Below, one piece after another: positions 1 to 7,086 of a DNA stretch of 25,761 nucleotides. The position numbers were made by a program, and so were the translations under genes. The stretch covers positions 24,192 through 49,952 of the forward strand of contig PKWC01000041.1 of assembly GCA_003131925.1 (NCBI GenBank), given 5' to 3'. This stretch comes from Alphaproteobacteria bacterium (GTDB taxonomy: Bacteria > Pseudomonadota > Alphaproteobacteria > Micropepsales > Micropepsaceae). Each line of letters opens with the position of its first letter. Within the stretch, counting starts at the first letter, position 1. The notes below the pieces were generated by a model. It did no database searches. It worked only from the letters and a program-made list of their open reading frames with translations, and had not been told where the DNA came from.

Positions 1-181
1 CGAGCGCGGCCGCAAGGTGCGCCCGAAGCTCAAGCTCGGCATCTGCGGCGAACACGGCGGCGACCCCAGTTCAATTGCTTTCTGCCACAAGATCGGATTG
101 AACTACGTCAGTTGCTCGCCGTTCCGCGTGCCCGTCGCACGACTTGCTTCGGCACAGGCGGCAATCGAGGGAAAAGCTTAA
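1..181 (+). CDS. ppdK: Pyruvate, phosphate dikinase, C-terminal end (partial)
   Basis: Only the last 59 codons and the TAA stop (179-181) lie in the window; the 5' end is cut by the window edge. The peptide contains ICGEHGGDP followed by a KIGLNYVSCSPFRVP-like segment. This is the hallmark C-terminal PEP/pyruvate-binding part of PPDK, with the catalytic Cys in CGEHGGDP. The enzyme interconverts pyruvate + ATP + Pi and PEP + AMP + PPi in the cytoplasm and usually feeds gluconeogenesis. The sibling PEP-utilising enzymes EI and PpsA have related ends, but the CGEHGGDP context and the end soon after SPFRVPVARLA fit PPDK best. An imperfect AT-rich dyad overlaps the stop codon. Confidence 0.93.
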   Translation, partial: ERGRKVRPKLKLGICGEHGGDPSSIAFCHKIGLNYVSCSPFRVPVARLASAQAAIEGKA

Positions 182-202
182 TTAATCCGTACACGGTTAA
201 TT
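180..202. repeat. Imperfect AT-rich inverted repeat at the ppdK stop codon
   Basis: AATTAA-T-CCGT, two spacer bases, then ACGG-TTAATT: ten paired bases with one bulged T. It overlaps the last base of the ppdK stop codon region. It has no T-tract, so it is a poor intrinsic terminator. It could be an operator for the downstream gene or a weak 3'-end hairpin; the sequence does not decide. Confidence 0.4.
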
Positions 203-235
203 GACCCGCAATTCTCCAGTCATTGAAAGGATTTT

Positions 236-241
236 TATACT
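236..241 (+). promoter_or_regulatory. Possible -10 element (TATACT) upstream of the SleB-type gene
   Basis: TATACT stands out in the AT-rich stretch 225-241. The hexamer about 18 bases upstream (TTCTCC) is a poor -35, so the promoter call rests mainly on the -10 match and position. The large dyad at 247-281 would start a few bases downstream, around the transcription start. Confidence 0.3.
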
Positions 242-246
242 GAACC

Positions 247-281
247 TGACAATGAGTCATGCGATGCGTGACTCATTGTCA
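247..281. promoter_or_regulatory. Perfect 13-bp inverted repeat with 9-base spacer (operator or hairpin)
   Basis: The arms are TGACAATGAGTCA (247-259) and TGACTCATTGTCA (269-281), perfectly complementary across a 9-base spacer. It lies between ppdK and the cell-wall hydrolase gene, 158 bases before that start codon. No run of T follows on either strand, which argues against an intrinsic terminator. The outer part of each arm (TGACA/TGTCA) recurs in a second small dyad at 291-303, which favours a protein-binding site. The cognate factor is unknown. Confidence 0.6.
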
Positions 282-290
282 GAAAATCGG

Positions 291-303
291 TGACATCTTG
301 TCA
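291..303. promoter_or_regulatory. Small dyad TGACA-N3-TGTCA
   Basis: TGACA-tct-TGTCA lies 9 bases after the large dyad and shares its outer pentamer. It may be a second half-site pair for the same regulator. A 5-bp dyad alone can occur by chance; the repetition next to a perfect 13-bp repeat is what makes it notable. Confidence 0.35.
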
Positions 304-439
304 CGCTTCGGAACGAAATTGAGTTGACCATTTCGCTCTCTGCTGGCAGAACGCGGCTACGCAAAGAGCGGGCGAGGGGGACCCTTCGAAACAAGACGTC
401 GACTTTCTTCGAAGCCACATCCGAGAGCGAAATTCCCGA

Positions 440-1135
440 ATGGCCAAAAGAATTGATGTTGCGTTGCGGCGCACCGATCTTATTGTGGGCGGAATTCTGG
501 TACTGACATTTGCGGTCGCCGCCGGCGCCGCGGCGATTGCTCCGCCTACGGATAAACATGTCCACACTTCTTCTGTCGGGCAGATGGAGGTTGCGCCATT
601 GCCGCTCCGTCTGGCATCGGCGGAGCCGGCGAACACCTTTGTCGGGCCGCCGCTGTCGCGGCCCATCCTGCCGATCGCGTTCGCGCCGACTCCGGCCGAG
701 CTTGCGCTTCAGAAAGTGCTCGCTGAGCAGCGCTGTCTTGCGGAAGCGATGTACTACGAGGCGCGGGGCGAAGGCGCGGATGGCGAGAAGGCCATAGCCG
801 AAGTCGTTTTCCATCGCATGAAATCGGCAGGCTATCCGCATTCGGTCTGCGGGGTTGTCTATCAGGGCGCCGCCTTGAAACATGCCTGCCAGTTTTCGTT
901 CACCTGCAGTGGCGAACTGCAGCAGCGCAAGACCCCGGGAGCATGGGCGAGGGCGAAGCGCCTGGCAGCAAAAATTCTCGGTGGATTGATTCAGCTCGGA
1001 GATGTCACGGAAGACGCGGTCTCGTTCCACGCTGTGGATGTCGAGCCCGGGTGGAGCGACCGCCTGGTCAAGACCATCCAGATCGGCAATCACGTGTTCT
1101 ACCGGCCGGCGCCGCGTGCAACGCTGGGCGGCTGA
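440..1135 (+). CDS. Membrane-anchored cell wall hydrolase, SleB family
   Basis: A 231-residue protein. Residues about 14-36 form one hydrophobic segment (signal anchor or uncleaved signal), then a proline-rich linker to about residue 90. Residues 99-222 resemble the SleB/Hydrolase_2 domain: CLAEAMYYEARGE, with the conserved Glu likely catalytic, then a QFSFTC segment and a final AVSFHA...HVFYR stretch. The family cleaves peptidoglycan. In Firmicutes it acts in spore germination, but in alphaproteobacteria it probably serves wall remodelling in the periplasm. The start at 440 places the hydrophobic segment near the N terminus, although the ribosome-binding site is weak. The gene is convergent with nadC, eight bases apart. 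A long non-coding leader with dyads precedes it. Confidence 0.85.
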   Translation: MAKRIDVALRRTDLIVGGILVLTFAVAAGAAAIAPPTDKHVHTSSVGQMEVAPLPLRLASAEPANTFVGPPLSRPILPIAFAPTPAELALQKVLAEQRCLAEAMYYEARGEGADGEKAIAEVVFHRMKSAGYPHSVCGVVYQGAALKHACQFSFTCSGELQQRKTPGAWARAKRLAAKILGGLIQLGDVTEDAVSFHAVDVEPGWSDRLVKTIQIGNHVFYRPAPRATLGG

Positions 1136-1143
1136 ACGTCGGC

Positions 1144-2007
1144 TCAGAAGTCCAGAGCAACGTCCAAAGAGCGCGCACTATGGGTGATTGCGCCGACGGA
1201 AATGTAGTCGATTCCGGTTTCGGCAATTGCGCGCACCGAGGCAGCGGTAACGCCTCCTGAGGCCTCCAGAATGGCCCGCCCATGCGCCAAAGCGGCCGCC
1301 TGTTTCATCTCCTCGAGCGTCATATTGTCGAGAAGTATCGTGTCGACGCCCAGCGCAAGCGCCTCATCCAGCTGGGCGAGAGTGTCTACCTCGATTTCGA
1401 TTCTCACCATGTGGCCCAGCCCCCGGCGCACGCGTTCAACTGCCGACGGGATTCCGCCCGCGACTGCAACGTGGTTGTCCTTGATCAGGATGGCGTCGTC
1501 GAGGCCGAAGCGGTGATTGAAACCCCCGCCGCACCTGACTGCATATTTCTCGAGCGTCCGCATGCCCGGGGTTGTTTTGCGTGTACAGACGATACGCGCT
1601 TTCGTGCCGACGACGGCGTCGACAAGTGTGCGCGTGACGGTGGCTACGCCCGACAAATGACCAATGAAATTCAGGGCGACCCTTTCTGCAGTTAATACAC
1701 CGCGCGCACTACCCTCGATGTGCGCGATGACATCGGCGGCGGCGACGGCTTGTCCGTCCATTGCTGCGGGCTCAAGCCGGAGAGAGATGTCGACCAGTCG
1801 GAACGCGCAGTCCGCGGCGATGATCCCCGCCAAAACCCCCGATTGACGTGTGACGATTTTGGCCGGAGCGTGCTGCCCGGACGGTACGATGAGGTCCGTC
1901 GTCAGGTCGCCGCCACGTCCAAGATCCTCTTCGAGCGCCCGTCTGACAATGGGCTCTACGACCAGGAGGTGCGGAGGCCGCACAAAGGGAAGCGCAAGAT
2001 TATTCAT
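1144..2007 (-). CDS. nadC: Nicotinate-nucleotide pyrophosphorylase (carboxylating)
   Basis: A 287-residue quinolinate phosphoribosyltransferase. It converts quinolinate + PRPP to nicotinate mononucleotide + CO2 + PPi, the third step of de novo NAD synthesis in the cytoplasm. Recognisable family motifs are GDLTTD (33-38), AERVALNF (107-114), RKTTPGMR (143-150), the NHR of GGFNHRFGLDDAILIKDNH, the ILLDNM segment and EASGG near the C terminus. Length is typical. Its ATG overlaps the nadB stop codon in an ATGA arrangement, so translation is probably coupled to nadB. It is the last gene of nadA-nadB-nadC, expected to be controlled from the nadA promoter. Confidence 0.97.
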   Translation of the reverse strand: MNNLALPFVRPPHLLVVEPIVRRALEEDLGRGGDLTTDLIVPSGQHAPAKIVTRQSGVLAGIIAADCAFRLVDISLRLEPAAMDGQAVAAADVIAHIEGSARGVLTAERVALNFIGHLSGVATVTRTLVDAVVGTKARIVCTRKTTPGMRTLEKYAVRCGGGFNHRFGLDDAILIKDNHVAVAGGIPSAVERVRRGLGHMVRIEIEVDTLAQLDEALALGVDTILLDNMTLEEMKQAAALAHGRAILEASGGVTAASVRAIAETGIDYISVGAITHSARSLDVALDF

Positions 2008-3587
2008 TGAAGTTTCGAGCGGCGGGATTCTTTATGCGGGTGAATTTCGCGCGCTATGCTGTCCGCTTTTGCGAGCATGATCAGGCTTCGCCTGCGCGTT
2101 TCACCGGCGAGCGGAAAGTCGCGGCGGAAGTGCGCGCCAATGCTTTCCCGGCGCAAAAGTGCGCCGGCCACGACGAGTTTGGCTGCCGCAGTCATGTTGA
2201 GAAGTGAGGGTTCGCTTCCCGACGCACGCTCCACGCTTGCAATCGTGGCAAGCGCGCGTCTGAGCCCGGCTTCATCGCGTTCAAGTCCAACGTGGCGCGT
2301 CATGGCTTCCCGCAATATGCGCGGCGGCGGCGTGGCGGCGAATCGGTCAGGCGCCGGGGTTCTGCACGAAGGCAACGCCGGCGCGGCACAACTGCAAACG
2401 TCTTCCGCGATGCGGGCGCCGAACACAAGCGCTTCCAGCAGCGAATTCGAAGCGAGCCGATTTGCGCCGTGTAGACCTGTCGACGCGCATTCGCCGACGC
2501 CCCAGAGACCCGGCAGCGTCGAGCGGCCAAAATGGTCGCTGGCGATTCCCCCCATGTGATAGTGCGCCGCCGGCGCAAGCGGAATCGGTTGCACGGCCGG
2601 ATCGATGCCGCCACCAATGCAGGCCGCATGTACGGTGGGAAACCGCGATTCAAAGCGGCTTCCGATCGCGGAGCGGCAGTCCAGGAAGATGCGGTGTCCC
2701 TGTGCAATTTCCCGATGGACGGCACGCGCAACTACGTCGCGCGGTGCCAGTTCTCCAGCGGCGTGAACCCACTGCATGAAGCGCCGGCCATGCTCATCCA
2801 CCAGTATTGCGCCTTCTCCGCGCAGCGCCTCTGTCGCGAGCGGCGCAGGATCGCGCCCGATGTCGATCGCCGTCGGGTGGAACTGCACAAATTCCGCGTC
2901 AGCGATCGCCGCGCCGGCGCGCGCCGCCATGCCAAGGCCCTCTCCTCGCGATTCGGGAGGATTGGTTGTAACGGCGTAAAGTGCGCCAATACCGCCGGTA
3001 GCGAAGATGATCGCCTGGGCGCGAAAGAGCGTCAGTCTCGATCTTGCTCCCTGGCGCGCAAACAACCCGACTGCGCGCCCGTCGACGGTGGCGAGTTCGA
3101 GTGCGTGAAATCCCTCGAAAACAGAGATTGACGGTGTGGATTTGGCCGCCTGGGCGAGCGCCCGCGTAACCTCGGCGCCGGCGCGGTCTCCGGAAACATG
3201 GACGATCCTCGCATGCGTGTGGGCAGCCTCGCGCGCGAGGGCCAGCGTACCGTCGGGATTGCGATCAAAGGCCGCTCCATAGCGCAAGAGATCGTCAATC
3301 CGATCAGGTGCTTCACGGGTAACGAATTCGGCAACGCTGCTTTCGCCGGTGCCCGCTGCCGCAGCAAGTGTGTCGGCCGCATGTGACGCCCAGCTGTCGG
3401 CCGGGCCCAATGCGACCGCGATCCCGCCTTGCGCCCAAATGCTCGATCCGGTCGAGCCCGGGCGGGCCGCCGCAAGCACGAGGGCTGGAAAGGGTGCGAG
3501 CTTAAGCGCCGTGAAGAGGCCTGCAACGCCCGCGCCGAGAATCAACGCACCTTCGCATTCGAAGACATTGTCCACGGAGCGCGCCAT
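2004..3587 (-). CDS. nadB: L-aspartate oxidase
   Basis: An FAD flavoprotein that oxidises L-aspartate to iminoaspartate, the substrate of NadA. The frame opens at 3635, but the ATG at 3587 (MARSVD) is preferred: it begins seven bases after the nadA TAG stop and gives 527 residues, close to the family's usual length. The Rossmann motif GAGVAGLFTALKL lies near the N terminus, followed by SSIWAQGGIA, a FVQFHPTAID segment, RGEGAILVDEHGRRFM, AAHYHMGGIASD and GANRLASNSLLEALVFG. This is the fumarate-reductase/aspartate-oxidase fold with the residues expected for NadB. The stop overlaps the nadC start by four bases. Confidence 0.96.
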   Translation of the reverse strand: MARSVDNVFECEGALILGAGVAGLFTALKLAPFPALVLAAARPGSTGSSIWAQGGIAVALGPADSWASHAADTLAAAAGTGESSVAEFVTREAPDRIDDLLRYGAAFDRNPDGTLALAREAAHTHARIVHVSGDRAGAEVTRALAQAAKSTPSISVFEGFHALELATVDGRAVGLFARQGARSRLTLFRAQAIIFATGGIGALYAVTTNPPESRGEGLGMAARAGAAIADAEFVQFHPTAIDIGRDPAPLATEALRGEGAILVDEHGRRFMQWVHAAGELAPRDVVARAVHREIAQGHRIFLDCRSAIGSRFESRFPTVHAACIGGGIDPAVQPIPLAPAAHYHMGGIASDHFGRSTLPGLWGVGECASTGLHGANRLASNSLLEALVFGARIAEDVCSCAAPALPSCRTPAPDRFAATPPPRILREAMTRHVGLERDEAGLRRALATIASVERASGSEPSLLNMTAAAKLVVAGALLRRESIGAHFRRDFPLAGETRRRSLIMLAKADSIAREIHPHKESRRSKLQ

Positions 3588-3594
3588 CTCGCGA

Positions 3595-4626
3595 CTAGGC
3601 CGCCAGCAGACTCCGCTTCGGGACGCCAACCGCAAGCATTCGTTCGACGGATGCCCGTGCTCGCGCAGTAATCGCAGGATCGACCGTCACCTCCACCGTC
3701 ATGGTCTCGAGCGCGTGCAGGATGCCCGGTAACGTAATCCGCTTCATGTGGGGGCAGAGATTACAGGGACGAACGAATTCCACGTCCGGGAACTCAACGG
3801 CGACGTTGTCGCTCATGGAGCATTCGGTGACCATCACGACACGCGCCGGCCGGTGCCTGCCCACATAGCCGATCATGGCCGAAGTCGATCCGGCAAAATC
3901 CGCTTCCGCGATCACTTCGGGCGGACATTCCGGATGGGCCAGGACGAAAATGCCGGGATTGGCCTCGCGATAGGCCCGGATGTCGGCCGCCGAAAAACGC
4001 TCGTGCACTTCGCATCGGCCCTTCCACGACAGGATTTTCACCGCCGTCTGGCGCGAAACATTCTGGGCGAGATACTCGTCCGGGATCATGATCACAGTAT
4101 TCACGCCGCGCTCGCGGGCGATATCCTCGACGACCGCCGCGGCATTGGAGGACGTGCAGCACACGTCGCTCTCCGCCTTCACCGCCGCCGACGTGTTCAC
4201 ATAGGTGACGACGGGAATGCCGGGAAATCTTTCCTTGAGGAGGCGCACATCTGCCGGAGTGATGGACGCTGCGAGCGAGCATCCGGCGCGGGGATCCGGA
4301 ATGAGAACCGTTTTCTGCGGCGAGAGTATCTTTGCGGTCTCGGCCATGAAGTGAACACCCGCTTGCACGATAGTGTTGGCTTGGGTTTTCGCAGCCTCGC
4401 GCGCCAGCTGAAGCGAGTCGCCCACGAAATCGGCGACGCAATGAAAGATTTCCGGCGTCATGTAGTTATGCGCGAGGATCACCGCGTTCTTGCGGCGTTT
4501 GATCTCGTTGATAGCGCGCACATAGGGAGCATGAACGCCCCACTCGAGCTCCGGAATGACGTGGGAAACCTTGGCGTAAATAGGCCTTTCGGCGCCGGCG
4601 GCGGAAGCCATTTGAACAGAGGCCAT
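3595..4626 (-). CDS. nadA: Quinolinate synthase
   Basis: A 343-residue NadA that condenses iminoaspartate with dihydroxyacetone phosphate to quinolinate using a [4Fe-4S] cluster. Likely cluster ligands are C116 in DPRAGCSLA, C234 in AHPECPPEV and C291 in NLCPHMKRITL. Other family signatures are AHNYM (52-56), DFVGDSLQLA (66-75), VTYVNTSAAVKAESDVCCTSSN and IPDEYLAQNV. The start at 4626 has a good ribosome-binding site: on the coding strand GGGAG precedes ATG by seven bases. It heads the nadABC operon. Upstream, 4627-4760 carries a candidate promoter and two inverted repeats of related sequence. Confidence 0.97.
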   Translation of the reverse strand: MASVQMASAAGAERPIYAKVSHVIPELEWGVHAPYVRAINEIKRRKNAVILAHNYMTPEIFHCVADFVGDSLQLAREAAKTQANTIVQAGVHFMAETAKILSPQKTVLIPDPRAGCSLAASITPADVRLLKERFPGIPVVTYVNTSAAVKAESDVCCTSSNAAAVVEDIARERGVNTVIMIPDEYLAQNVSRQTAVKILSWKGRCEVHERFSAADIRAYREANPGIFVLAHPECPPEVIAEADFAGSTSAMIGYVGRHRPARVVMVTECSMSDNVAVEFPDVEFVRPCNLCPHMKRITLPGILHALETMTVEVTVDPAITARARASVERMLAVGVPKRSLLAA

Positions 4627-4659
4627 CTATCTACTCCCTTTGTGCCCGCCGTCGACAAA

Positions 4660-4676
4660 ATGCTCTATTTGAGCAT
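4660..4676. promoter_or_regulatory. Candidate NadQ operator 2 at the nadA transcription start
   Basis: ATGCTC-TATTT-GAGCAT: perfect 6-bp arms with a 5-base spacer. It abuts the candidate -10 and would cover the transcription start, the usual place for a repressor. It shares the core ATGCT-N7-AGCAT with the dyad at 4719-4747. Assignment to the NadQ-like protein at 6118-7086 is inferred from proximity and family role; I cannot confirm the motif against a regulon database. Confidence 0.6.
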
Positions 4677-4703
4677 ATATATGTGCCGGCGAAGCCCAAT
4701 CAA
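4676..4703 (-). promoter_or_regulatory. Candidate sigma-70 promoter for nadABC
   Basis: On the minus strand, TTGATT (4703-4698) and TATATA (4681-4676) are separated by 16 bases. Transcription would start about 4669, inside the inverted repeat at 4660-4676, leaving a leader of roughly 40 bases before the nadA ATG. The -35/-10 geometry is acceptable and the surroundings AT-rich, but no start site is proven. Confidence 0.45.
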
Positions 4704-4718
4704 GGGAACGCAGCACAG

Positions 4719-4747
4719 CTATTTATGCTACACAATAGCATAAATAG
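4719..4747. promoter_or_regulatory. Candidate NadQ operator 1, upstream of the nadA promoter
   Basis: CTATTTATGCTA-CACAA-TAGCATAAATAG: perfect 12-bp arms with a 5-base spacer, 13 bases before the channel stop codon. Its centre (4733) is 65 bp from the centre of the second site (4668), about 6.2 helical turns, so two bound dimers would lie on nearly the same DNA face. A terminator for the channel gene is less likely, because the stem is AT-rich and no T-tract follows. Confidence 0.62.
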
Positions 4748-4760
4748 ATCAAGAGGCCCT

Positions 4761-5951
4761 TCACCAAGCGGCTTCGTTCAGCAACCGCTTGCTGAGAAGG
4801 GCATATTTGCGCGTGAGGCGCCGCAGATCGTCGCCGGAAAGAACCAGAAGACGCATCTCCGAGCGCGCCGTGACCGTCCGCTCATAGAACTTTCCGGCTT
4901 CAAGCGCTTCTTCGCCAAACACGTCGCCAGGCTCAATATCATAGGACTCTCCTGCGCGCTCGAGATTCGCGCGGCCGGACACGACCATGTAAAACGTGTT
5001 GGCGCTTTGTCCGGCGACCGTGATTTGGGTGTGTTCGCGGATCAGCTTTGCGCTGAGTGTGGACAGTATTTCGGACACCGCTTGTACGTCCATCCCCAGG
5101 AAAAGGGGCTGACGCTTCATCATGCTCCAGGTGATCGCGAACTGGCGTCGATGAAGATCGCTCACAAAACCGTTGGCGAGAATGCCGATCGGCAACGCGA
5201 ACAACAACAGTCCGAACACCATGGTCGTGCCGGCGATAAGCTTTCCGAGCGGGGTGATCGGTGTTTCATCGCCGTAACCGACGGTAGTGAGCGTCGTGAT
5301 TGCCCAGTACATCGCGTCCGGCATTGTTCCGAACGATTTCGGCTGAACCCCACCTTCGGTGAGATGCATCAGCTCAGCGCTGACGCACATCACGCATAGT
5401 GTCAGGATGAAAGAAGCAAACAGCGCCGAACGTTCCGCGTAAAGGACCGCCAGGAGCGCCGGCAGGGCCTGGGAATAACGTGCGAGCTTCACGAGTCGCA
5501 ACAGGCGAAAGATCCGAAGGACGCGAAGATCGAATGGAAGAATCAGGGCGAAATAACTCGGCACAAAGGCGAGAAAGTCCACCACCATCAAGGGCCTGAG
5601 TGCGAAAGCGAGCCGCCCCCGAATTGGCCCCCGCACCGCGACCCTCGGATCCTCGATCGACGACCACACCCGCAACGAATATTCGAGCGTATAGGCTGCA
5701 ATGGAGAAAAATTCGAAAGTGCGGAAGAAGGAATGGTATCGCTGATAGATGAAGGGGACGGTCTCGAGCGCGATGGCGGCAACATTCGCGACGATCAGGA
5801 CGATCAGAAATCCTTCGACGACCCGGCTGGCGAGGCTCTCGATTTGACCTTCTTCAAGTACCGTATATGTGGACTGACGCAGCGTCCGATGAGCGTTCGC
5901 CGACTCGCGCCCTTTGGTTCGCGGCCGATCCTGTTCTGCTTCCAAGCTCAT
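4761..5951 (-). CDS. Voltage-gated potassium channel with cyclic-nucleotide-binding-type domain
   Basis: A 396-residue inner-membrane protein. Six TM segments lie at about 47-66, 79-97, 119-138, 140-160, 177-197 and 240-262. S4 reads DLRVLRIFRLLRLVKLARY, with a positive residue every third position, so it should sense voltage. TVGYGD (223-228) is the K+ selectivity filter. Residues about 283-385 form a cNMP-binding-type domain with VFGEEAL (344-350). The phosphate-cassette Arg of MloK1 (FGEMALISGEPRSATV) aligns with Tyr here (FGEEALEAGKFYERTV); an Arg sits two places later. The start at 5951 is chosen over upstream 6047 because AAGGGA precedes it and a candidate promoter lies between the two. 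It is a separate unit between the NadQ operon and nadABC, same strand. Confidence 0.9.
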   Translation of the reverse strand: MSLEAEQDRPRTKGRESANAHRTLRQSTYTVLEEGQIESLASRVVEGFLIVLIVANVAAIALETVPFIYQRYHSFFRTFEFFSIAAYTLEYSLRVWSSIEDPRVAVRGPIRGRLAFALRPLMVVDFLAFVPSYFALILPFDLRVLRIFRLLRLVKLARYSQALPALLAVLYAERSALFASFILTLCVMCVSAELMHLTEGGVQPKSFGTMPDAMYWAITTLTTVGYGDETPITPLGKLIAGTTMVFGLLLFALPIGILANGFVSDLHRRQFAITWSMMKRQPLFLGMDVQAVSEILSTLSAKLIREHTQITVAGQSANTFYMVVSGRANLERAGESYDIEPGDVFGEEALEAGKFYERTVTARSEMRLLVLSGDDLRRLTRKYALLSKRLLNEAAW

Positions 5952-6019
5952 GGATGGTCCCTTCGCACCGCGACGCCCGAGACCGGTGTGGCGCCTGATT
6001 GCGCCGTGCTCCCGGGCAT

Positions 6020-6047
6020 CTATTAAGCCATAAAATTCAGACCACAA
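6020..6047 (-). promoter_or_regulatory. Possible promoter of the channel gene
   Basis: On the minus strand, TTGTGG (6047-6042) and TAATAG (6025-6020) are separated by 16 bases in the 166-base gap between the NadQ-like gene and the channel gene. If real, transcription begins near 6013, downstream of the alternative upstream start codon at 6047, which supports the start at 5951. Low confidence, from consensus match only. Confidence 0.3.
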
Positions 6048-6117
6048 TCCGGCTCGGTCCTACATCGTCGGCTCATTGGACAAAGATCGAACTCAACAGC
6101 CAGCCCGGGCAAATTCG

Positions 6118-7086
6118 TTAGACTGCGCTACGGCGGATTCCGAGCCGCACGCCCGGCGCGGGACGCTCGCCCAGAACTTCGCGCCGGAAGGAAAACAATT
6201 CGGCGGGACGTCCACGCCTGATGGTTGCGAACCTGCCAGTCCGCTCGACGAGTCCTTGTTCGGCGACGAGGCGGCGAAAATTCTGCTTGTGAAGCCTGAT
6301 CCCGGAGATTGCTTCGACGGTTCGCTGCAGCTCGAGGAGGGTAAACGCAGGCGGCATCAGCTCGAAGACGACAGGGCGGTATTTCATCTTTCCGCGCAGA
6401 CGTGCGATCGCCGTGGCCAATATGCGGCGATGGTCGAACATCATCGGATTGCCGAGCGCAGCGGCACATCGAATTTCGCCTGTGCGTCCGTCCCAGCGGG
6501 CTTCCTCCACAAGTCCGGCTTCGTAAAGGAGTTCGTATCGCTCGAGAACCTTTTCTTCATCCCATGTCGACCGTTCCAGGCCGAACGCGACGCGAGCGCG
6601 CGTCCTACGCAGGCCAGATTCCACGCTTGAGCCTGCGCTGGCGACGAATGTCTTGAGAGCCGGCGCAATGACAGTGTCGACGATTGCCGGTCTGTCCGCG
6701 CGCCAATCCTCCCATGGAAAGTAGACATACCAGTCCCGCCACAGCGTCTCGGGCGCTTTGAGCTCGCCGGTTGCTCGGGTCAGAGCGAGGTAGCCCACGG
6801 AGACCACGCGTGGGCCATCCTCGGGCTTGACCAGGTGGCGACCACGATCGCCGAACGTGTAAAGCTGCTCGGCATAGCCAAGATCGAGAAAGGTCTGTTC
6901 CTTGACCCAGCTTCGCAATCCGCCATCGAGTGTTCGGTGGCCGAGTGGATCGAACGGACCGAACGGCAATGCGTCGGGCGTGCCCATGTGATGGACTGCC
7001 AGAACTTGCGGCCGTTCGTCCACGACCGATACGATCGCCGCGCTCAGACCAATGCTTACCACGTGCCTCGCAGTTCCCGACCTCAT
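6118..7086 (-). CDS. nadQ: NadQ-like (COG4111) regulator of NAD biosynthesis: Nudix-related domain plus winged helix
   Basis: 322 residues. The N-terminal part (about 8-150) resembles a Nudix fold, but the Nudix box region RTLDGGLRSWVKEQTFLDLGY (51-71) lacks the REUXEE acids, so hydrolysis is unlikely. Residues about 218-300 (DHRRILATAIARLRGKMKY... LLELQRTVEAISG... LHKQNFRRLV) match the winged-helix DNA-binding part of NrtR-type regulators. This architecture is that of NrtR/NadQ repressors, which sense NAD-related metabolites and control NAD genes. The ATG overlaps the stop of the preceding phosphatase-like gene (ATGA). The likely target is the dyad pair upstream of nadA, about 1.5 kb away. 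Family assignment is from recall of sequence features; ligand and DNA site are inferred. Confidence 0.75.
   Translation of the reverse strand: MRSGTARHVVSIGLSAAIVSVVDERPQVLAVHHMGTPDALPFGPFDPLGHRTLDGGLRSWVKEQTFLDLGYAEQLYTFGDRGRHLVKPEDGPRVVSVGYLALTRATGELKAPETLWRDWYVYFPWEDWRADRPAIVDTVIAPALKTFVASAGSSVESGLRRTRARVAFGLERSTWDEEKVLERYELLYEAGLVEEARWDGRTGEIRCAAALGNPMMFDHRRILATAIARLRGKMKYRPVVFELMPPAFTLLELQRTVEAISGIRLHKQNFRRLVAEQGLVERTGRFATIRRGRPAELFSFRREVLGERPAPGVRLGIRRSAV

Noticed and set aside
178..200. A CtrA box in the TTAA repeats after ppdK
   Set aside because: The TTAA half-sites at 182-185 and 197-200 are 11 bases apart, not 7.
257..1093. A 278-codon antisense open frame opposite the SleB-type gene
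   Set aside because: Low-complexity Arg-rich translation, no recognisable domain, and the plus strand carries a clear family match.
3748..4743. A 331-codon open frame opposite nadA
   Set aside because: It mirrors the nadA codons, has no family resemblance, and would run through the nadA promoter and operators.
4719..4747. An intrinsic terminator for the channel gene
   Set aside because: The stem is AT-rich with no following T-tract, and its core repeats in the second dyad near the nadA start, so an operator fits better.
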